Shown piece by piece: positions 4,157 through 7,216 of a stretch of 7,216 nt of DNA. The first letter of the stretch is position 1, and every line of letters begins with the position of its first letter. Below the pieces are notes generated by a model. It was not told the origin of the DNA, did not search any database, and saw nothing but the letters and a program-made list of their open reading frames with translations. Both the position numbers and the translations under genes were made by a program. Source of the stretch: a bacterium Ga0077546. Lineage in GTDB: Bacteria; Cyanobacteriota; Vampirovibrionia; Obscuribacterales; Obscuribacteraceae. The stretch spans positions 1 through 7,216 of the forward strand of contig LNEX01000200.1 of assembly GCA_001464165.1 (NCBI GenBank), read 5' to 3'.

Positions 4157-6829
4157 TTGACGAAAGTACAAAAAGTACAGAATGCTCCTAAAGAAGGCGA
4201 GGCCGTGGAGAGCGAGAATCCCGGCAATAGCGCCAATGCTGCAAAAGATGGCGCCAAGTCTACGGGGATGATGCGGCAATATTGGGATATCAAATCTCAG
4301 TATCCCGATGCTTTGCTTTTCTTTAGAGTCGGCGATTTTTATGAAACTTTCGATAGCGACGCACAGGTGGCTGCACGCGAACTTGACATCACGCTCACTG
4401 GTCGACCAGAATCATCTCACCCAGCTGGTCGTGTGCCCATGGCTGGTGTGCCCGTTCGCTCGTATGAACTCTATGTCAGTAAGCTTCTTGCCAAGGGATA
4501 TGCGGTGGAAGTTTGCGAACAGGTGGGTGAAGTTGGCGCTGGCAAGGGGCCAGTTGAGAGACAAGTTAAGCGTATTTTGACACCAGGAACGGTGCTTGAG
4601 TCTCACTTGCTGCCAGCTCGTGACAACAATTATCTGGCTGCTATTGTTAGAGCTGGCCGTTCTTCTGGCGCTGCCGAAGAGCAATGGGGCTTGGCCTATG
4701 TTGATGCTTCTTGTGGCGAATTTTTTGTTAGTCAGCTCTCAGAAGAGAATTTGATTCTAGAGCTTGGCCGCCTGCGCCCAGCTGAAATTTTAGCCCCGCT
4801 GCGTTTGGTGAAGCCGGGCCCCGATGAAGTTGTAGCTAAAGAAGTTTTAGAAGTGCCTGAAGTAATCGCTGGGCAATACCGCTTTAGTGGTCGTCCGGCC
4901 ATGTTCTTCCAGACCGAGCCACCCCAAAGGCGCATCTTGCAGAACTTTGAAGTGAGTACACTTGAAGGTTTTGGCTGTCAGGATATGCCTCTGGCAATTG
5001 GGGCGGCTGGGGCCGTTCTTGAATATCTTGATCGCACCCAGGGCGGGCAGAAGCCATACTTTGAGGGCATCTCAACTTATACAGTTGATGGTTACCTAGT
5101 ACTCGACGCTAATACTCGCAAGAATTTAGAGTTGACTGAAACATCTAGAGATAGAAGTTTCAATGGTTCTCTGCTTTGGGCTATTGACCAAACTCAAACA
5201 GCCATGGGCAGTCGCATGCTGCGTAAGTGGCTATTGAAGCCGCTTCTGTCAGTAGAAGGAATAAGAGCGCGGCAAGAAGCAATCAAGGAATTGTTGCAGC
5301 CGACGACAAGGCGCGAGCAGATTGTCGAGGTGATTGGTCGCCTTTCAGATCTAGAGCGTCTCGCCGTGCGCATGTCTTCTCAGTCGATTAATCCCAAAGA
5401 GTTAGCGGCGGTTGCTGTTTCGCTTGATGTGTTGCCTGAGCTGTCACAGCTTTTGCAAACAGCTCACAGCCCCTACTTAAGTGCGCTTAAGACTACTCCA
5501 CAGGCATTAGTTGAGCTATGCGAGAAGACTCGCCATGCATTGGCAGAAGAACCACCGCGCGAACTAACCGATGGTGGCATATTTGCCAGTGGATACAACG
5601 CTGAACTAGATGAGATTCGCTCACTGCTCGGTGGTGGCAAGCAATGGATAGAAGACTTCCAGCGTAAAGAGCAAGAGCGCACTGGCATTAAGAGTTTGAA
5701 AGTGAACTTCAATCGTAACTTCGGTTACTTTATTGAAATCACTAATGCCAATCAAGGGGCTGTTCCTGCCGATTATATTCGCAAGCAAACTCTTACCAAT
5801 GCTGAGCGCTACATTACGCCAGATTTGAAAGAGTACGAAGTGAAAATTCTCAACGCTGAGAAAAATCAATCAGATGTTGAATACAAACTCTTCTTGGCTC
5901 TGCGTCAGTCAGTGGCAGCTCTTGGTGCCGATTTGCACAAAATGGCTAGTCACCTGGCCAATCTCGATGCCTTGTTGTCTTTGGCCAAAGTAGCGCAAGA
6001 GCGAAAGTTTGTTTGCCCGCAAGTTGATGATGGCAAAAATCTATTGATCAAGCAAGGGCGCCATCCTGTTTTAGAAAAAATCTTGCCCATGGGTAAGTAT
6101 GTCTCAAATGATGTGCGCTTGTGTGGAGAAAGTGATGACAATCAATTAGTGATATTGACCGGGCCTAACATGGCTGGTAAGTCTAGCTATTTGCGCCAAG
6201 TGGCTTTAATAGTAATACTTGCTCAGATTGGCTCTTTTGTTCCGGCTAAAGAAGCCCATGTTGGTTTAGTTGATCGCGTCTTCACCAGAATTGGTGCTGT
6301 CGATGATTTGACTCAAGGTCAATCGACATTCCTTGTTGAAATGTCTGAGACAACACAGTGCTGTCTATCTGCCACCAATCGTTCTTTGATTTTGCTCGAT
6401 GAAGTCGGTCGTGGCACCAGTACTTATGATGGTGTTTCTATTGCCTGGTCTGTGGCCGAGTATCTCGCTAAAGAAGTGCGTGCGCGGACAATTTTTGCTA
6501 CGCACTACCATGAATTAAATGGCTTAGCTAACTTCTTCCCTCAGATAGTCAACTATCAAGTTCTAGTCAAAGAACAAGATGGTCGGGTAGAGTTCATTCG
6601 CTCAGTTGTGCCTGGTGGCGCTAGTCGAAGTTTTGGCGTACAAGTGGCTCGCATGGCCGGATTGCCCATGCAAATAATTGACCGTGCGCTTTATTTGATT
6701 AATCAGATGGAGAAGAAAGGTGTAGCCTCTAAAATTTTAGATGGTCCTCGTCTGCGCAATATTCCAATGGAAGAAGTGATGCAGCTTTCGATTTTTGAAG
6801 CATCTGCTCGTGCAGCTGCTGACAAGTAA
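4157..6829 (+). CDS. mutS: DNA mismatch repair protein MutS
   Basis: MutS recognises mismatches and small loops in DNA as a dimer and uses ATP to become a sliding clamp that recruits MutL. From the TTG at 4157 the protein is 890 residues, versus 853 in E. coli. The first 37 or so residues are an unconserved, low-complexity extension. The mismatch-reading Phe-Tyr-Glu of the GDFYETF motif is at 61-63. The connector and lever/core domains follow, with the clamp segment FNRNFGYFIEITNAN at about 518. The ATPase has Walker A GPNMAGKSS at 669-677 (Ser where GKST is usual), signature DDLTQGQSTF at 716-725, Walker B LLDEVGRGTS with Asp-Glu at 748-749, and the ATHYHEL His at 783. Near the C-terminus QLSIF (876-880) fits the sliding-clamp-binding consensus QL(S/D)LF. 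mutL is not adjacent. An exported-protein gene follows 7 bases later. Confidence 0.97.
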   Translation: MTKVQKVQNAPKEGEAVESENPGNSANAAKDGAKSTGMMRQYWDIKSQYPDALLFFRVGDFYETFDSDAQVAARELDITLTGRPESSHPAGRVPMAGVPVRSYELYVSKLLAKGYAVEVCEQVGEVGAGKGPVERQVKRILTPGTVLESHLLPARDNNYLAAIVRAGRSSGAAEEQWGLAYVDASCGEFFVSQLSEENLILELGRLRPAEILAPLRLVKPGPDEVVAKEVLEVPEVIAGQYRFSGRPAMFFQTEPPQRRILQNFEVSTLEGFGCQDMPLAIGAAGAVLEYLDRTQGGQKPYFEGISTYTVDGYLVLDANTRKNLELTETSRDRSFNGSLLWAIDQTQTAMGSRMLRKWLLKPLLSVEGIRARQEAIKELLQPTTRREQIVEVIGRLSDLERLAVRMSSQSINPKELAAVAVSLDVLPELSQLLQTAHSPYLSALKTTPQALVELCEKTRHALAEEPPRELTDGGIFASGYNAELDEIRSLLGGGKQWIEDFQRKEQERTGIKSLKVNFNRNFGYFIEITNANQGAVPADYIRKQTLTNAERYITPDLKEYEVKILNAEKNQSDVEYKLFLALRQSVAALGADLHKMASHLANLDALLSLAKVAQERKFVCPQVDDGKNLLIKQGRHPVLEKILPMGKYVSNDVRLCGESDDNQLVILTGPNMAGKSSYLRQVALIVILAQIGSFVPAKEAHVGLVDRVFTRIGAVDDLTQGQSTFLVEMSETTQCCLSATNRSLILLDEVGRGTSTYDGVSIAWSVAEYLAKEVRARTIFATHYHELNGLANFFPQIVNYQVLVKEQDGRVEFIRSVVPGGASRSFGVQVARMAGLPMQIIDRALYLINQMEKKGVASKILDGPRLRNIPMEEVMQLSIFEASARAAADK

Positions 6830-6833
6830 GGTG
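6828..6833 (+). promoter_or_regulatory. Ribosome binding site overlapping the mutS stop codon
   Basis: AAGGTG begins inside the TAA of mutS (6827-6829) and ends 3 bases before ATG 6837. A site placed this way implies translational coupling of the next gene to mutS. GTG 6831 is also in frame but would lie inside the site. Confidence 0.5.
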
Positions 6834-6836
6834 AAA

Positions 6837-7216
6837 ATGCAAGAAGTTAAAATGCAGAAAGTTAATAAGGTCAAAGAGATTAGAAAAGTGAACTATCAGC
6901 TCCAAATACTAAATAGAGGCCTTGCCCTATCCCTCAGCTTACTTTCACTGGTTAGCCTGCTTAGCCCGGCGCTCTCACCGGCAGCCTATGCCGCAGACGA
7001 AGCGAAGACTGTTGAAGCAAGCAAACCTGAATCTAATAAATCTGAATCGGGCAACACAGAAACTAGCAAGCCAGAATCTGGTAAGTCTGAATCTACTAAA
7101 GTTGTTGAAGTCAAAGAAACCAAAAAGCTTGAAAAACCGTCTGCTTCAGAAGTTATTGCCAATTCAGCCTTAGACTCGATTGCTATTCATCTAATTAATA
7201 CTGGCGATTGGAAAGC
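6837..7216 (+). CDS. Exported low-complexity protein, 3' end beyond the window (partial)
   Basis: The frame stays open from ATG 6837 to the window edge, giving 126 complete codons with no stop. It begins with a long basic stretch (KMQKVNKVKEIRKVNYQ, about 5-21). A hydrophobic core (GLALSLSLLSLVSLLSPAL, about 28-46) and a PAAYA/AD signal-peptidase site near residue 52 follow. Residues 54-105 are a Ser/Lys/Glu/Pro linker with an internal 15-residue repeat (SKPESNKSES, SKPESGKSES). A more ordered segment starts at about 106 (VIANSALDSIAIHLINTGDWK). This plan of signal peptide, charged disordered linker and then a globular part matches the exported protein at 3269-4057, though I see no clear sequence similarity. 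The start could also be ATG 6852. The gene follows mutS by 7 bases on the same strand. The family is not recognisable from this part. Confidence 0.75.
   Translation, partial: MQEVKMQKVNKVKEIRKVNYQLQILNRGLALSLSLLSLVSLLSPALSPAAYAADEAKTVEASKPESNKSESGNTETSKPESGKSESTKVVEVKETKKLEKPSASEVIANSALDSIAIHLINTGDWK
7020..7109 (+). repeat. 45-bp imperfect direct repeat in the partial exported protein
   Basis: The segment starting at 7020 (AGCAAACCTGAATCT and on) recurs at 7065 as AGCAAGCCAGAATCT and on, a 45-base period. The first 10 codons of each copy encode SKPES(N/G)KSES. The second half of each unit has diverged more. It lies in the disordered linker after the signal peptide. Confidence 0.6.

Noticed and set aside
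4093..4293. Minus-strand frame of 66 codons across the mutS start
   Set aside because: It is antisense to the mutS N-terminus, has no ribosome site and does not resemble a known protein.
6922..7173. + strand frame of 83 codons near the window end
   Set aside because: It overlaps the partial exported-protein frame, whose signal peptide and ribosome site are convincing. The Leu/Asn/Lys-rich product reflects the repeat read out of frame.

Overview
The window is bacterial chromosome with six protein genes, read with the standard bacterial code. Two are housekeeping genes on the + strand: an isoprenyl (undecaprenyl) diphosphate synthase (118-897) and DNA mismatch repair protein MutS (4157-6829). 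Between them is a three-gene minus-strand block. A third + strand gene, encoding an exported protein, starts 7 bases after mutS and runs off the window end.

Layout: 1-117 is a leader/promoter region for uppS. uppS (118-897) converges on a large SLH-domain surface protein gene (956-2788, minus) across a 58-base gap. Upstream of the SLH gene on the minus strand are a roadblock/LC7 protein (2833-3210) and an exported Lys/Ala-rich protein with a possible OB-like domain (3269-4057). The gaps between these three genes are 44 and 58 bases, so one transcript is plausible. mutS diverges from this block across 4058-4156. The partial exported protein (6837 to the end) is probably translationally coupled to mutS.

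Organism: the SLH anchor, roadblock protein, envelope-directed low-complexity proteins and moderate GC content fit a cyanobacterium-related lineage. A non-photosynthetic one (Melainabacteria/Vampirovibrionia, perhaps Obscuribacterales) is my best guess, but this is inference and nothing here is a phylogenetic marker call.

The least expected signal is regulatory. The leaders of uppS and mutS, about 4 kb apart, share the blocks ACTAGTC, TACCAG, TAACTTAG[A/C]CGAGC[G/T]T and a GAG-nTTnACnCG start-site block, in the same order and orientation. This suggests a common promoter/leader module or a small dispersed repeat. In the mutS copy, much of the module forms a 14-bp imperfect inverted repeat. I see no mobile element, CRISPR array, tRNA or rRNA, and no clear defence or other novel multi-gene system. 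The candidate for unusual biology is the exported protein / roadblock / SLH protein block.
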